DNA of 64,000 nucleotides from CAWIJJ01 sp963836405 (GTDB lineage: Bacteria; Acidobacteriota; Terriglobia; Bryobacterales; Bryobacteraceae). The position numbers were made by a program, and so were the translations under genes. Below the pieces are notes generated by a model, which did not search any database, was not told the DNA's origin, and saw only the letters and a list, made by a program, of their open reading frames with translations. The DNA lies in NCBI GenBank assembly GCA_963836405.1, contig CAWIJL010000003.1, positions 62,001 through 126,000 on the forward strand, given 5' to 3'. Below are positions 18,168-27,292 of the stretch, one piece after another (within the stretch, counting starts at the first letter, position 1; every line of letters starts with the position of its first letter).

Positions 18168-19453
18168 GCGCGGGCACCCTGCGCCGGCACGCGCTGGCGA
18201 TCTTCCGCGCCGCGCTGCGGGCCGCCGACCCGGCCGCCGCGGTCGAGCGCTATCTCCGCGCGCGCGATCTGTCTCGCTTCCGCGCGATCTGGGTGCTGGG
18301 CGCGGGAAAAGCGGGCGCGTCCATGGGGCTGGCCGCAGAACGCGCGCTCGGCCGGCGCATTTCGGGAGGCCTGATCAACGTCAAGGACGGTCACACCGCC
18401 CGCCTTCGCCGCATCGAACTCAACGAGTGCGGCCATCCCGTTCCCGATGCGCGCGGCGCCGCCGGAGCGCAGCGGATGGCGGAACTGGCCGCCGCGGCCG
18501 ACAGGGACGACCTGGTGCTGTGCCTGATCTCGGGCGGAGCGTCGGCGCTGTCGCCCTTGCCCGCCGAAGGGATCACGCTCGAAGAGAAGCAGGCCGTGAC
18601 GCGGCTGCTGCTGGCCTGCGGCGCCGACATTCACGAAATCAACGCGGTGCGCAAACACATCTCCGGCATCAAGGGCGGCCAACTGGCGCGCCTCGCGGCG
18701 CCGGCCACGGTGTGGGCGCTCCTGCTTTCCGACGTGATCGGCGACGACCTGGACGTCATCGGCTCCGGCCCCGCCGCTCCCGATGCCTCCACCTTCGCCC
18801 GCGCCCTCGCGATCCTGGACAAGTACGGCATCGGCGGCAGTGTGCCGGAGAGTGTGCGCGGGCGCCTCGCGCGCGGCGCGGCGGGCGAGATCGCGGAAAC
18901 TCCCAAGCCCGGCGATCCGCTCTTCCGCCGGGTGCGCAACGTGGTGGTGGGGAGCAATCGCCTGGCGCTCGATGCGGCGGCGCGCGAGGCCCGGCGGCTC
19001 GGCTACCGCACGCTCGTGCTGGCTAGCGGCATTCAGGGCGAGACGCGCGAGATCGCGCGCATGCACGCCGCCATCGCGCGCGAGATGGCGGAATCCGCGC
19101 GGCCCTTGCGGCCTCCCGCCTGTGCGATCACGGGCGGCGAAACTACGGTCACCCTGCGCGGGCAGGGCCTCGGCGGACGCAACCAGGAGTTCGCGCTGGC
19201 CGCCGCCATCGACATCGCGGGCCTGAAGAAGACCGTGATTTTCAGCGCCGGCACGGACGGTACGGACGGCCCCACCGATGCCGCCGGAGCGGTTGCGGAC
19301 GGCGGCACCCTGGCCCGCAAACCGGAAGCCCGCGCGTTCCTCGATGCGAACGATTCGTACCACTATTTCGAAGCCCTCGGCGATTTGGTGAAAACCGGCC
19401 CCACCAACACCAACGTCATGGACGTGCGGCTGATCCTGGTGGGGGCGCGATGA
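18164..19453 (+). CDS. glycerate 2-kinase (DUF4147/MOFRL family)
   Basis: A 429-residue protein of the GckA/TtuD family, which phosphorylates D-glycerate to 2-phosphoglycerate. It has the N-terminal DUF4147 domain (VLGAGKAGASMGLAAE, GHPVPDARG, ISGGASALSPLP, KHISGIKGGQLA, LSDVIGDDLDVIGSGP) and the C-terminal MOFRL domain (GETTVTLRGQGLGGRNQEFA, SAGTDGTDGPTDAAGA). Both halves are complete. It overlaps aroK and the TPR gene, so it sits in the middle of a translationally coupled operon. Confidence 0.88.
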   Translation: MSAGTLRRHALAIFRAALRAADPAAAVERYLRARDLSRFRAIWVLGAGKAGASMGLAAERALGRRISGGLINVKDGHTARLRRIELNECGHPVPDARGAAGAQRMAELAAAADRDDLVLCLISGGASALSPLPAEGITLEEKQAVTRLLLACGADIHEINAVRKHISGIKGGQLARLAAPATVWALLLSDVIGDDLDVIGSGPAAPDASTFARALAILDKYGIGGSVPESVRGRLARGAAGEIAETPKPGDPLFRRVRNVVVGSNRLALDAAAREARRLGYRTLVLASGIQGETREIARMHAAIAREMAESARPLRPPACAITGGETTVTLRGQGLGGRNQEFALAAAIDIAGLKKTVIFSAGTDGTDGPTDAAGAVADGGTLARKPEARAFLDANDSYHYFEALGDLVKTGPTNTNVMDVRLILVGAR

Positions 19454-19794
19454 GTTTCTGGCGCAAACACCTGGTGGAATTCGCCCTGGACCAGGAGACC
19501 CGCCTGCAAATGGAGGAGCAGCTTGCGTGGATGGAGCGCGAACCGGCGAATGCCCGGCCCTACTACCACCTCGCGCAGTTTTACCGCATGTCCGGCCGCC
19601 GGGATGAGGCTTTGGGACTGCTCCTCGAAGCCGTGCGCCTGGACCCCGCCATGGCCGCGGCGCACGTGTCGCTGGCCGAATTGTACGCCGTCGGCGGCGA
19701 CTACCCCGCCGCCTGGCGCCACGCCCGCCTGGCCGAAACCAACGGCGACCCTTCCGCCGCGGAACTGCTCACCCGCCACGGCATTGCCGGGTAG
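19450..19794 (+). CDS. small tetratricopeptide-repeat protein
   Basis: A 114-residue protein, overlapping the glycerate kinase stop by four bases. Two to three TPR units are visible: ARPYYHLAQFYRMSGRRDEA, then LLEAVRLDPAMAAAHVSLAELYAVGGDYPAAWRH. No signal peptide. Probably a protein-interaction module; partner unknown. It is the last gene of the SDR-aroK-glycerate kinase chain. Confidence 0.75.
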   Translation: MSFWRKHLVEFALDQETRLQMEEQLAWMEREPANARPYYHLAQFYRMSGRRDEALGLLLEAVRLDPAMAAAHVSLAELYAVGGDYPAAWRHARLAETNGDPSAAELLTRHGIAG

Positions 19795-19976
19795 GCCGGT
19801 TTCGTGAAGAAGGAATCGGAAGTGGGCGGGGCCGTGGAGCCGCAATCTGTGTCCGACCCTGGAAGCGTTTGGCAATGTCCCCGATTTCCTGTTCATGCAC
19901 AGCCATCTGTTGGCCGATCGCTTCGACGACTTGGCGATAGGAGTCCCGCGGGCAGCCGAAGGCCGATAGACTCGGA
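19795..19976. other. short intergenic stretch with a possible decayed coding fragment
   Basis: Between the TPR gene and the kinase locus. On the minus strand one frame reads SYRQVVEAIGQQMAVHEQEI and then a basic segment, which looks like helical coding sequence but has no start, end or recognisable domain. It could be a remnant from insertion of the neighbouring locus. Confidence 0.3.
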
Positions 19977-22109
19977 CTATCGCCCGGCGCGCTTGAGCCT
20001 GGCCGGCGTGTGCTTCCTGTCAGGTTCACGCAGCCGCCGGGCAGTGCCGATCCGGTTAGAGCGCGGCGGGTGCAGGAAGGGCGGCAGGATTGCGCTCTCC
20101 GGTGCCTTCAACTCGGCCATGAGGAGCGCGGTGTCCCGTTCTGGAAGCCCCGCATTGGGCGCCCTTCCCACCACGCGGTTGGCATCGGCGACCCAGCGTG
20201 TGTCGCCGGTCAACTGGTGTAGCCTGAGCAGGGCAAACCCGCGCCTCAGAGGGCTGCTCGGGAGCCTTGCGGCGAGCGCAAGCGCCTTGAAGCGATCCTC
20301 GGCCAAGACGTCATACGCCAGCGACCAAAGCCACACGTCGGAGGCTTGCGTGTCTCTCAGCGCTTCCAGGCGTGGTCGCAAATCGGCGCGCACGGGGGCA
20401 GCGCCCGCCTTGCCGAGCGATAGCTCGACATGAGCCAACAACGGCGCTGCGACACGTGGATGAGTTTGGGTAGACGAAGCGGCCGGGATGAGTCGATCGA
20501 AACGACTTGCAGCCCAGCCGGCAAGCGCCGCAGTATCGGCATTGCGAAACGTGCCGCCCTCGAGGACGCTTACTGCCGCCAGAATTGCCGCGGCAGCCTC
20601 CGGCCCATCCGGCAGCGGCTCGGCCGATGCCAGGAACCCGGCGATAGCCTTGCTTTCCATCCGGCTGTCCGACCGCGCCCGCGCCACTTGCGCGGCGACC
20701 GACTGTGCAGCCCAGCCCGGCCCGGCCCAGCCCGCGAGGACATCGGTGGCGGCCAGCAGTTCGGCATCCTCCAGCGCCAGGGCGGCGCGCAAGCCAAACC
20801 AGGCGTGCTCGAGCGGGGATCCGGCCGCCGGCGCCAGGCTCCGTACCGTCTCGACGGCGGCATCGAATGCTCGCTGGGCCGCCGCGGGCCAGCGCAGCGG
20901 TATCTTCGGCGGCATGCCGGCCGACGCGAAGGCTCGCGCCATGCTCGCAACATCGGGGAAACGACTGCAAGGCTGTTTTGCCAGCGCTCGCCCGACCACC
21001 GCTTCGACGTCGGGCCAGGCGGTGATACCACGCGCTGCAAACGGCAGCGGCAGGCGGTCGACGATGCGCCGCAGCATCTCGTCCTGAATGGCGGGCATTT
21101 CGATCGGGTGCAGCCCGGTCAAGAGTAGATAGGCAAGAACGGCGATGGCATATTGTTCCGATGCCGGGGTCGCCGCCGGCGGCAACCGGGCGGCCAGCAG
21201 CGCCCCGGCCATCTCGGGATCGTGGAAGTGCGGGATGCCGGCGCGCGCCGGATCGACCGCGGGTGCGACGCTGTCGATCAGTCGTCCGTTGCCGAAATCG
21301 AGGATGACGATAGAGGCGTCGTCGCGTACCAGGCAGTTGCCCGGGTGAATGTCGCCATGGAGCACGGCATTTCCGTGAAGCCGGCCGTAGGCGTCGATCA
21401 TGCGGCTTACCAGGTGATGCAGCCGTGGCCGGTCGCGGGCTGCGCGCGCCTGTTGCGCGGCGACGGCAATCGACACTCCGTCGCACCATTCCATCGCGAT
21501 ATAGGGGGATCCGCGCTCGGCCCCATGGTCCAGCAGTTTTGGACTGTCGGCCCCACCGAGCCGCTCAAGGATACGAGCTTCATTCGCGAGCATGGCCACC
21601 AGGGCAGGGCGAGCGTCGCGCCCGATCTTCAGCGCCGCGACCACACCGCCTTGCCTGCGTGCCCGGTAGACCTCCGAATCTTCGAGTGAGCGGACCAAGG
21701 TATCGATTTCGAAGCCCGCAAATTCCTGTCCTGCACCGAGACGGGGTACCGGCGCCGCTGCATCGGGGGACTGCTCCGGGACAAGGATACGCGCCTCGAC
21801 GAGGGTAGCCAGGGCCTCGAACGCCAGGTCGAGCATGGCGAAGGGATCCTGGCCGCGCGCGCGGGCAAAGCGCAGAACCGCATCCGTGAGGCGGCTCGGC
21901 GAGCGGAACTCGCCGAGCAGGCCGGCAAGCGGCCCCGGGACCAGCCGCGCGGTTACGCGAAATCCCGGGCGGGTGATGACCGACTGGCCGTCCTCAACCG
22001 GGCCGATCTTATCGCGCAGCCGCGCCGAAAGTTCCGAAACCGGCAGGAGCTTCGCGTCGGGCGGCAAGACGAACATCGTGGCCGCAATATCGGAATGCCC
22101 GCCGGTCAC
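19977..22109 (-). CDS. protein kinase-like enzyme of a probable RiPP (lanthipeptide-like) locus
   Basis: A 710-residue protein starting at the GTG that overlaps the HopA1-like gene stop (GTGA). Residues about 45-115 look like a small winged-helix unit that could be a RiPP recognition element; this is inference. Residues about 130-430 are a eukaryote-type kinase: ATP lysine in AALKIG (Lys161), a Glu in NEARILE, catalytic loop HGDIHPGN (Asp253, Asn258) and DFG (271-273). The C-terminal 280 residues are a helical solenoid; I see no zinc ligands of a LanC cyclase. With a HopA1-like partner it resembles the kinase/lyase pair of class V lanthipeptide synthases, which phosphorylate Ser/Thr before elimination. 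A signalling kinase is the alternative. Confidence 0.6.
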   Translation of the reverse strand: MTGGHSDIAATMFVLPPDAKLLPVSELSARLRDKIGPVEDGQSVITRPGFRVTARLVPGPLAGLLGEFRSPSRLTDAVLRFARARGQDPFAMLDLAFEALATLVEARILVPEQSPDAAAPVPRLGAGQEFAGFEIDTLVRSLEDSEVYRARRQGGVVAALKIGRDARPALVAMLANEARILERLGGADSPKLLDHGAERGSPYIAMEWCDGVSIAVAAQQARAARDRPRLHHLVSRMIDAYGRLHGNAVLHGDIHPGNCLVRDDASIVILDFGNGRLIDSVAPAVDPARAGIPHFHDPEMAGALLAARLPPAATPASEQYAIAVLAYLLLTGLHPIEMPAIQDEMLRRIVDRLPLPFAARGITAWPDVEAVVGRALAKQPCSRFPDVASMARAFASAGMPPKIPLRWPAAAQRAFDAAVETVRSLAPAAGSPLEHAWFGLRAALALEDAELLAATDVLAGWAGPGWAAQSVAAQVARARSDSRMESKAIAGFLASAEPLPDGPEAAAAILAAVSVLEGGTFRNADTAALAGWAASRFDRLIPAASSTQTHPRVAAPLLAHVELSLGKAGAAPVRADLRPRLEALRDTQASDVWLWSLAYDVLAEDRFKALALAARLPSSPLRRGFALLRLHQLTGDTRWVADANRVVGRAPNAGLPERDTALLMAELKAPESAILPPFLHPPRSNRIGTARRLREPDRKHTPARLKRAGR

Positions 22110-22870
22110 GGTGCGCTCGCATGGCGGAAGCAGCCGGCGCCCGGCAGCCAGAGATCGGGATCGACGCCGGCCAGGCGAAGATCGGCAAGGGCTTCTGCCA
22201 CAAGGTCCACGCCGGGCGTGTCGCGCCGCGCCATCAGGCTGGCCGCCAGCCGCTTTGTTACCCAGGAACGCCAGCTTGCCGCCGCACCGCCGACCGGCGG
22301 GTCGACGCCGGACGACAGCAGCCCGTTGCCGCCGGCCTCGCCGGTGAAGGGCACGCCTTGCGCCGGGCATCCGCGCAGCGACCGGCAAAGCACACCTGCG
22401 ACATCCTCCATGTGCGCGCGGTCTTCGAAATAGGCGATGATCTTGTCCGGCCGAAGCAGTCCCTCGATGCCGCGACCGACTTTGAAGGACCGCACGCCGG
22501 ATCGCGCGAACGCATCGGCAATCCGGGGAAACACGTCCGCCAGCGCTTCGGGTCTTGGGCTCACGTAGAGTTTGCAGACCGACGCAACCTGCTCCCGCGC
22601 AGGCTGGCGGGCGAAGGAATACCAACCTTGAAAGGACGTGGCCGCATAGTCTGTTTCGAGTAGCCGCCGCGCGCTCCCGCCCGCAGTCATGCCAAGCACG
22701 GCCATCGGATCGTCATCCGGACCGAAGTCACGGTCAATGGCCGGCCCGCGCGGTACTGTGCCGAAACGGTAGAGCCAATGTGCAACAAGTGCGGTTTCCG
22801 TCCAAACCCCGCTGGCCGCCATGCGAAGGCCGGCCAGCGATAGCTGTGCGATGCGCCCGGTCACGCCCAA
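22106..22870 (-). CDS. HopA1-like protein (putative phospho-Ser/Thr lyase)
   Basis: A 254-residue protein that resembles the HopA1 effector-like family. It has the KLYVSPRPEALADVFPRI strand-helix near the middle, then a FKVGR strand, RPDKIIAYF, and further down VPFTGEAGG. In class V lanthipeptide pathways (lexapeptide, cacaoidin) a HopA1-like protein acts with a kinase to form dehydroamino acids. A type III effector role is unlikely since no secretion genes are near. The frame opens at TTG 22870; GTG 22864 is an alternative start. It lies 11 bases after the small protein gene and overlaps the kinase gene, so the three are one operon. The family call is by eye and needs a profile search. Confidence 0.5.
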   Translation of the reverse strand: MGVTGRIAQLSLAGLRMAASGVWTETALVAHWLYRFGTVPRGPAIDRDFGPDDDPMAVLGMTAGGSARRLLETDYAATSFQGWYSFARQPAREQVASVCKLYVSPRPEALADVFPRIADAFARSGVRSFKVGRGIEGLLRPDKIIAYFEDRAHMEDVAGVLCRSLRGCPAQGVPFTGEAGGNGLLSSGVDPPVGGAAASWRSWVTKRLAASLMARRDTPGVDLVAEALADLRLAGVDPDLWLPGAGCFRHASAP

Positions 22871-22881
22871 TGGATTGGTCG

Positions 22882-23454
22882 CTACCGCAAGTCTTTCAGC
22901 GCAGCTTCGAGATGCGCACGGACGGCCGCAACCTCTTCGCCGTGTGGCGCCTGTGCGGCCGCGGCCTTATCGACATACGCGACCGTCTGCGCCAGTTGGT
23001 GTTTCAGCCGTGGCAATTCGCTCACTCTGTGCACCGCGTAGCCGACATTGACTACCGGGGTCAACGTAGGCGGGATGGTTTCCAGCGACGTGCCCCCGCA
23101 GTCCGGATTGGGAAGCCCTGCGCTCCCGCCACCGAGCGCGGCATAGGCTGCGCTGGCCACGACCGCCGACCCGATCTGGTGAATCGCCGCGCGGATCGCC
23201 GGGCTGCCGTCCGGGTCGCCTGAAAAGGCCCGCGCAATATCATCGAAATTCTTCGCCTTGACAGCATCGATAATCGTTCCGCGAACCGCCTCAATCAGAC
23301 CGATGTTCACGAGCACGCTGGCGATCGGAGAAATCGGTGACGGCGGGGTTTCATCGTCGGGGCCAGGTAGCCAGGTACCGCCGCGGCCACCCGCTCCGAT
23401 ACTGACCGCCAGATCTTTAATAAGAAAATCTTTTCGGGCAAGTGTCTTGGTCAT
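22882..23454 (-). CDS. 190-residue protein of the kinase/HopA1-like operon (possible substrate or partner)
   Basis: First gene of the three-gene locus, with a good start: ATG 23454 preceded by GGAG. The N-terminus is leader-like (MTKTLARKDFLIKDLAVSIG) and is followed by a Gly/Pro-rich stretch (GGRGGTWLPGPDDETPPSP), a helical middle (IGLIEAVRGTIIDAVKAKNF), a small-residue segment with the only Cys (LPNPDCGGTSLETIPPTLTP) and a charged helical C-terminus. No family recognised. By position it could be the modified substrate of the kinase/HopA1-like pair, but it is much longer than usual lanthipeptide precursors and lacks a Cys-rich core, so a scaffold role is equally possible. Confidence 0.5.
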   Translation of the reverse strand: MTKTLARKDFLIKDLAVSIGAGGRGGTWLPGPDDETPPSPISPIASVLVNIGLIEAVRGTIIDAVKAKNFDDIARAFSGDPDGSPAIRAAIHQIGSAVVASAAYAALGGGSAGLPNPDCGGTSLETIPPTLTPVVNVGYAVHRVSELPRLKHQLAQTVAYVDKAAAAQAPHGEEVAAVRAHLEAALKDLR

Positions 23455-23877
23455 CCTATCTCCAGTCGATGTAAAAACCTGCTTGGTTTGTTCGGGCCGG
23501 ACCTCAACTCGAGATCCCGCCGGGATTCCCACCTTGACCGCCGATTCGGAATAAGCGTATCACGGACGAATCGCTTCCGACCCTTCCGAAGTGGATGTGT
23601 TGGTACGCGTTTTCACGGTAGACGTTGCGGGTGACGTTGGCGATGCAGGGGTGTTCCCGGTGGCGGATCGGCGACAACAGCCACGCCGGCCTTTCTCATG
23701 CCGTCCGTTGATTCCCGGCGCACAGTTCGGCGCTGGCAGCCCACCGCTCGCTGCGGTTACGGCTCAGTTTGCAGGTTCTGGTGGTCGCGCCGGACGCACG
23801 GGAATTTTGCGCCGGAAGGTAGCCGGCGGCCAAAAGGGGGTCGGAGCACCACATGGTAAAATACGGGAATTCCAACC
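23455..23877. other. divergent intergenic region, no gene recognised
   Basis: About 420 bases separating the minus-strand kinase locus from the plus-strand parvulin gene, so it should contain both promoters. A TAAAAT -10-like box lies about 20 bases before the parvulin start, without a clear -35. Short open frames on both strands show no family similarity. A short precursor peptide cannot be excluded by eye, but I see none with a convincing ribosome site. Confidence 0.4.
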
Positions 23878-24789
23878 ATGAAATTCCTTTGTTTGATCGC
23901 GTTCGCCTGCATCGGAAGCGTGTGGGCCCAGACCGCTGCGGCGCCCCCGGCCGCCCCTCCGCCGGCAATGCCCAGCCTGCCCGATGAGACGGTGATCGCC
24001 GTTTTTCCAGACGGCGCCAAAATGACCATGGGGGATTTCAAAAACCTTTACGCCGTGCTGCCGCCGCAGAATCAGCAATTGGCCCTGCGCGACCGCAAGA
24101 GCTTTATCGAGCAGTTCTCGTTCATGCGCATGCTGGCGCAGCTTGCCGAGAAAGACAAGCTGGACCAGGCCAGCCCGGCCAAAGAGGCGCTGGCTTATTA
24201 CCGGATGGCCATTCTCAGCCAGTACAAGCTGAACGACGCCGCCTTGTCGGGCACGGTGGAGCCGGGCGAAATCGTGAAGTTCTACGACCTCAACAAGGAC
24301 AAGTACAAGCAGATCAAGGTGAAGGCCATCTACATCGCGTTCAGCAACGAGACCGCCAACGCCTCCAGCGCCAAAAAGCGCCTCACCGAAGAGGAAGCCG
24401 AGGCCAAGGCCAAGAAACTGCGGGCGGAAATCGACGCCGGCGCCGACTTCGTGCAACTGGTGAAAGAGAACTCGGACGACGAAACATCCAAGGCGGCGAA
24501 TGGCGACCTGATCACGTTGCGGCAGAGCGACAACATTCCCGATGCGCTGAAATCGGCCGTGTTTTCGCTCAAGCAGGGCGAGGTTGCCGGGCCGGTGCGG
24601 CAGGCTAACGGCTTCTACCTGTTGAAAGCGGAGGAGGTCACGGTCCGGCCGCTATCGCAGGTGCGGGACGAGATTTTCACGGAGATCAAGAACCAGCGCT
24701 ACGCAAACTGGGTGGAGCAGGTTCACCGGGAAGCGGCCGTGAAGATCACCAGTCCCGAATTCCTGGCAACGCCGGCGCCCGGAAAGTAG
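23878..24789 (+). CDS. exported parvulin-type peptidyl-prolyl cis-trans isomerase
   Basis: A 303-residue protein with a signal peptide (FLCLIAFACIGSVWA) and an Ala/Pro-rich linker, then a SurA-like helical region (residues about 55-150) and a parvulin domain (about 160-270: VKAIYIAFSN, GADFVQLVKENSDDETSKAANG, VFSLKQGEVAGPVRQANGFY). It probably assists folding of periplasmic or outer-membrane proteins. Domain order matches the PpiC/SurA group. It starts at the ATG after a probable promoter at the edge of the divergent region. Confidence 0.85.
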   Translation: MKFLCLIAFACIGSVWAQTAAAPPAAPPPAMPSLPDETVIAVFPDGAKMTMGDFKNLYAVLPPQNQQLALRDRKSFIEQFSFMRMLAQLAEKDKLDQASPAKEALAYYRMAILSQYKLNDAALSGTVEPGEIVKFYDLNKDKYKQIKVKAIYIAFSNETANASSAKKRLTEEEAEAKAKKLRAEIDAGADFVQLVKENSDDETSKAANGDLITLRQSDNIPDALKSAVFSLKQGEVAGPVRQANGFYLLKAEEVTVRPLSQVRDEIFTEIKNQRYANWVEQVHREAAVKITSPEFLATPAPGK

Positions 24790-24799
24790 CGCCTGGGGT

Positions 24800-25045
24800 T
24801 CAGTCCAGGATTTCGACCCGGTATTCCTCGATCACCGGGTTGGCCAGCACGTCGTGGGCGATGTTTTCCACGTCCTTGCGGGCCTGTTCGCCACTTAAGC
24901 CGTCGGCGAGTACGATGTCGAAGAACTTTCCCTGCCGCACCGCGGCGATCCCGGGGTAACCCAGGCCGTGCAACGCCGAGCAGACGGTCTGGCCCTGCGG
25001 GTCGAGGACGGTGGACTTCAGCGAGACGAATACGCGCGCTTTCAT
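24800..25045 (-). CDS. purS: phosphoribosylformylglycinamidine synthase subunit PurS
   Basis: An 81-residue protein of the usual PurS length, starting MKARVFVSLKSTVLDPQG, with the family's GYPGI segment and the end VIEEYRVEIL. PurS bridges PurL and PurQ in the FGAM synthase complex of purine synthesis. It stands alone here; purL and purQ are not in the window. It is convergent with the parvulin gene, ten bases away, with no evident terminator. Confidence 0.88.
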   Translation of the reverse strand: MKARVFVSLKSTVLDPQGQTVCSALHGLGYPGIAAVRQGKFFDIVLADGLSGEQARKDVENIAHDVLANPVIEEYRVEILD

Positions 25046-25101
25046 TTGGAATTTCGATTATCGCATGTGGAACGGCATTTCACGTGCACAATAGATCCAG
25101 G

Positions 25102-25911
25102 ATGACTCTTCGCCAACCCCTTCACCAGCCCCTGGGAGTTTTCGATTCCGGCGTGGGCGGCCTTACGGTTCTGCAAGCCCTGCGCCGCCAGATGCCGCAT
25201 CGCGATTTCGTGTACCTGGGCGATACGGCACGTGTGCCTTACGGCCGGAAACCGCCCGAAATGGTGGTGGAATTCGCAGCCGGGATTGCCGACTACCTGT
25301 GCGGCTTAGGGGTCGAGGGGCTGGTGGTGGCCTGCAATACGGCGTCGGCGGTGGCGCTGCCCGGGTTGGCCGACCGGTGTTCCATCCCGGTGTGGGGAGT
25401 GATCGATCCGGGTGTAGAAGCCGCGACACGGGCGAGCCGGTCGGGAGTGGTGGGAGTGCTCGGAACGAAGGGGACGATCGCGAGCGGCGCTTATCAGCGG
25501 CGGCTCGAAGAGCACGGCCTGCGGGTGTGGGCCCGCGCCTGCCCCATGCTCGTACACGTGGTGGAAGAGGGCCTGGCGGAATCGCCCGAGGCGCAGTTGC
25601 TGGTCCGCCACTATCTGGCGGGGCGGCCGGAGATCGACACGCTGATTCTGGGATGCACGCACTATCCGTTGCTGAAGGAGCAGATTCAGGCCGAGGCGGG
25701 TGACCGGGTGACGCTGGTGGATAGCGCCGAAGCGACGGCGGCACGTGTGAGCGCGACCTTCAGCCCGGCGCCGCAGTGCTTCGTTCCGGGGAGGGTGCAG
25801 CATTACGTCACCGGCGACCCGGTGGCGTTTGCGCATACGGCGCGGGTGCTGGGCGGCGTGGAGGGCGAGATCACGCCGCTGCCGGTGGCCGAGTTGAAGT
25901 GCGCGGCCTGA
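25102..25911 (+). CDS. murI: glutamate racemase
   Basis: A 269-residue cofactor-independent racemase that makes D-glutamate for peptidoglycan in the cytosol. The acid/base cysteines are Cys78 in VACNTASA and Cys185 in LGCTHYPLL. The N-terminal GVFDSGVGGL and YLGDTARVPYG also match. The ATG at 25102 is chosen because the family N-terminus begins just after it, and an AGG precedes it. Divergent from purS, 56 bases apart. Confidence 0.93.
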   Translation: MTLRQPLHQPLGVFDSGVGGLTVLQALRRQMPHRDFVYLGDTARVPYGRKPPEMVVEFAAGIADYLCGLGVEGLVVACNTASAVALPGLADRCSIPVWGVIDPGVEAATRASRSGVVGVLGTKGTIASGAYQRRLEEHGLRVWARACPMLVHVVEEGLAESPEAQLLVRHYLAGRPEIDTLILGCTHYPLLKEQIQAEAGDRVTLVDSAEATAARVSATFSPAPQCFVPGRVQHYVTGDPVAFAHTARVLGGVEGEITPLPVAELKCAA

Positions 25912-25939
25912 GGGCCGCGGGCGTGGTACGTTTCAATCA

Positions 25940-27292
25940 GTGGAACAATTCGCCCTCGAGTTCAACCTGTCGCCGGAGCGGCGCATTTTCACCGTCGGGG
26001 AACTGAACTCCGCGATCCGTGAGGTACTCGATGCCGAGTTCCGCGACGTCTGGGTTTCGGGCGAGATCTCCGGGCTGAAAACCGCTGCCAGCGGGCACTA
26101 TTACTTCACGCTCAAGGAACGGGAGGCGCAGATCAAGTGCGTGGCCTTCCGCTCGTCGCACCGGTATTGGAAATTCAAGCCGCAGGACGGGCTGGCGGTG
26201 CTGGCGCGCGGGCGCGTGGACGTTTACGACGTTCGCGGCGAGTACCAGCTCATCGTGGAGATGCTGGAGCCGCAGGGATTGGGCGCGCTGCAACTGGCGC
26301 TCGAGCAGCTCAAGCGAAAACTGGCGGCCGAGGGGCTGTTCGCGCCGGAGCGGAAGCGGCCGCTGCCGCGGTTTCCGAGGCGCATCGGCATAGTCACCTC
26401 ACCGCGCGGGGCGGCCATCGCGGACATGGTGCAGATCCTCGCGCGGCGCTTCCCCGGGCTGCACATACGGCTGTTCCCCGCGTCCGTGCAGGGCGAGGGG
26501 TCGGTGGAAGAGGTGTGCCGCGGGATCGAATATTTCAGCCGGACGAACTGGGCCGAGTTGGTGATCGTGGGGCGGGGCGGAGGGTCGCTCGAAGACCTCT
26601 GGACGTTCAACGAGGAAGCGGTGGCGCGCGCGATCGCCGCATGCCGGGTGCCGGTGGTGTCCGCCGTCGGGCATGAGACGGACTTCACGATTGCGGACAT
26701 GGTGGCGGACCGGCGCGCCGCCACGCCGTCGGCGGCGGCCGAGATCGCGATCTGCACGCGCGAGGAAGTGCTGGACCGCGTGGAGGCCGCGCGCGCCAAG
26801 GCCGCGCAGGCGGTGCGCTACCGCCTGGCGATGCTGGAGCGGCGATTCCGGCAGCAGGGGATCGACCGCGCGCTGGGCATCCTGCACCGCCGGGTAGGGC
26901 GGGGCTTGCAGCGTGTGGACGAGCAGGAATACCGCCTGCGGGAGCGGATACGGTCGGCGTTGGAGACCCGGGAACGGGGACGGCGGGGGCTGGAGGCGCG
27001 GTTGCAGCGGTTCGACGTACGGCCGCGCCTGGCCGCCGACCGGCGGCGGATGGAGGGCGCGCACGCGGCCGTGGTCCTGGCGATGCGGAACCGGGTGGCC
27101 AGGCGGCGGGCGGCGTGGGAGCAACTCGATACGAAGCTGGCGCAACTCAGTCCGCTTCGGATTCTGGAGCGCGGGTACGCCATCGTTTCCAATGAAACGG
27201 GGATTTTGAAAGACCGCGCCGCGGCGCCGGGGGGATCGCGGGTTCACGTGCGGCTGGCACGCGGGGAATTCGACGCGTCAGTGGTCGAGTAG
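25940..27292 (+). CDS. xseA: exodeoxyribonuclease VII large subunit
   Basis: A 450-residue protein. The N-terminal OB fold (VGELNSAIREVLDAEFRDVWVSGEISG) is followed by the catalytic domain (RIGIVTSPRGAAIADM, VIVGRGGGSLEDLWTFN, VSAVGHETDFTIADMVADRRAATPSAAAE) and a long helical C-terminus. With XseB it degrades single-stranded DNA to oligonucleotides; xseB is not visible here. Start is GTG 25940. Its last 15 bases overlap the end of the convergent deacetylase gene. Confidence 0.93.
   Translation: MEQFALEFNLSPERRIFTVGELNSAIREVLDAEFRDVWVSGEISGLKTAASGHYYFTLKEREAQIKCVAFRSSHRYWKFKPQDGLAVLARGRVDVYDVRGEYQLIVEMLEPQGLGALQLALEQLKRKLAAEGLFAPERKRPLPRFPRRIGIVTSPRGAAIADMVQILARRFPGLHIRLFPASVQGEGSVEEVCRGIEYFSRTNWAELVIVGRGGGSLEDLWTFNEEAVARAIAACRVPVVSAVGHETDFTIADMVADRRAATPSAAAEIAICTREEVLDRVEAARAKAAQAVRYRLAMLERRFRQQGIDRALGILHRRVGRGLQRVDEQEYRLRERIRSALETRERGRRGLEARLQRFDVRPRLAADRRRMEGAHAAVVLAMRNRVARRRAAWEQLDTKLAQLSPLRILERGYAIVSNETGILKDRAAAPGGSRVHVRLARGEFDASVVE

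Noticed and set aside
27278..27292. Convergent overlap of xseA and the deacetylase as an antisense regulatory feature
   Set aside because: A 15-base tail overlap is common in dense genomes and is not evidence of regulation.
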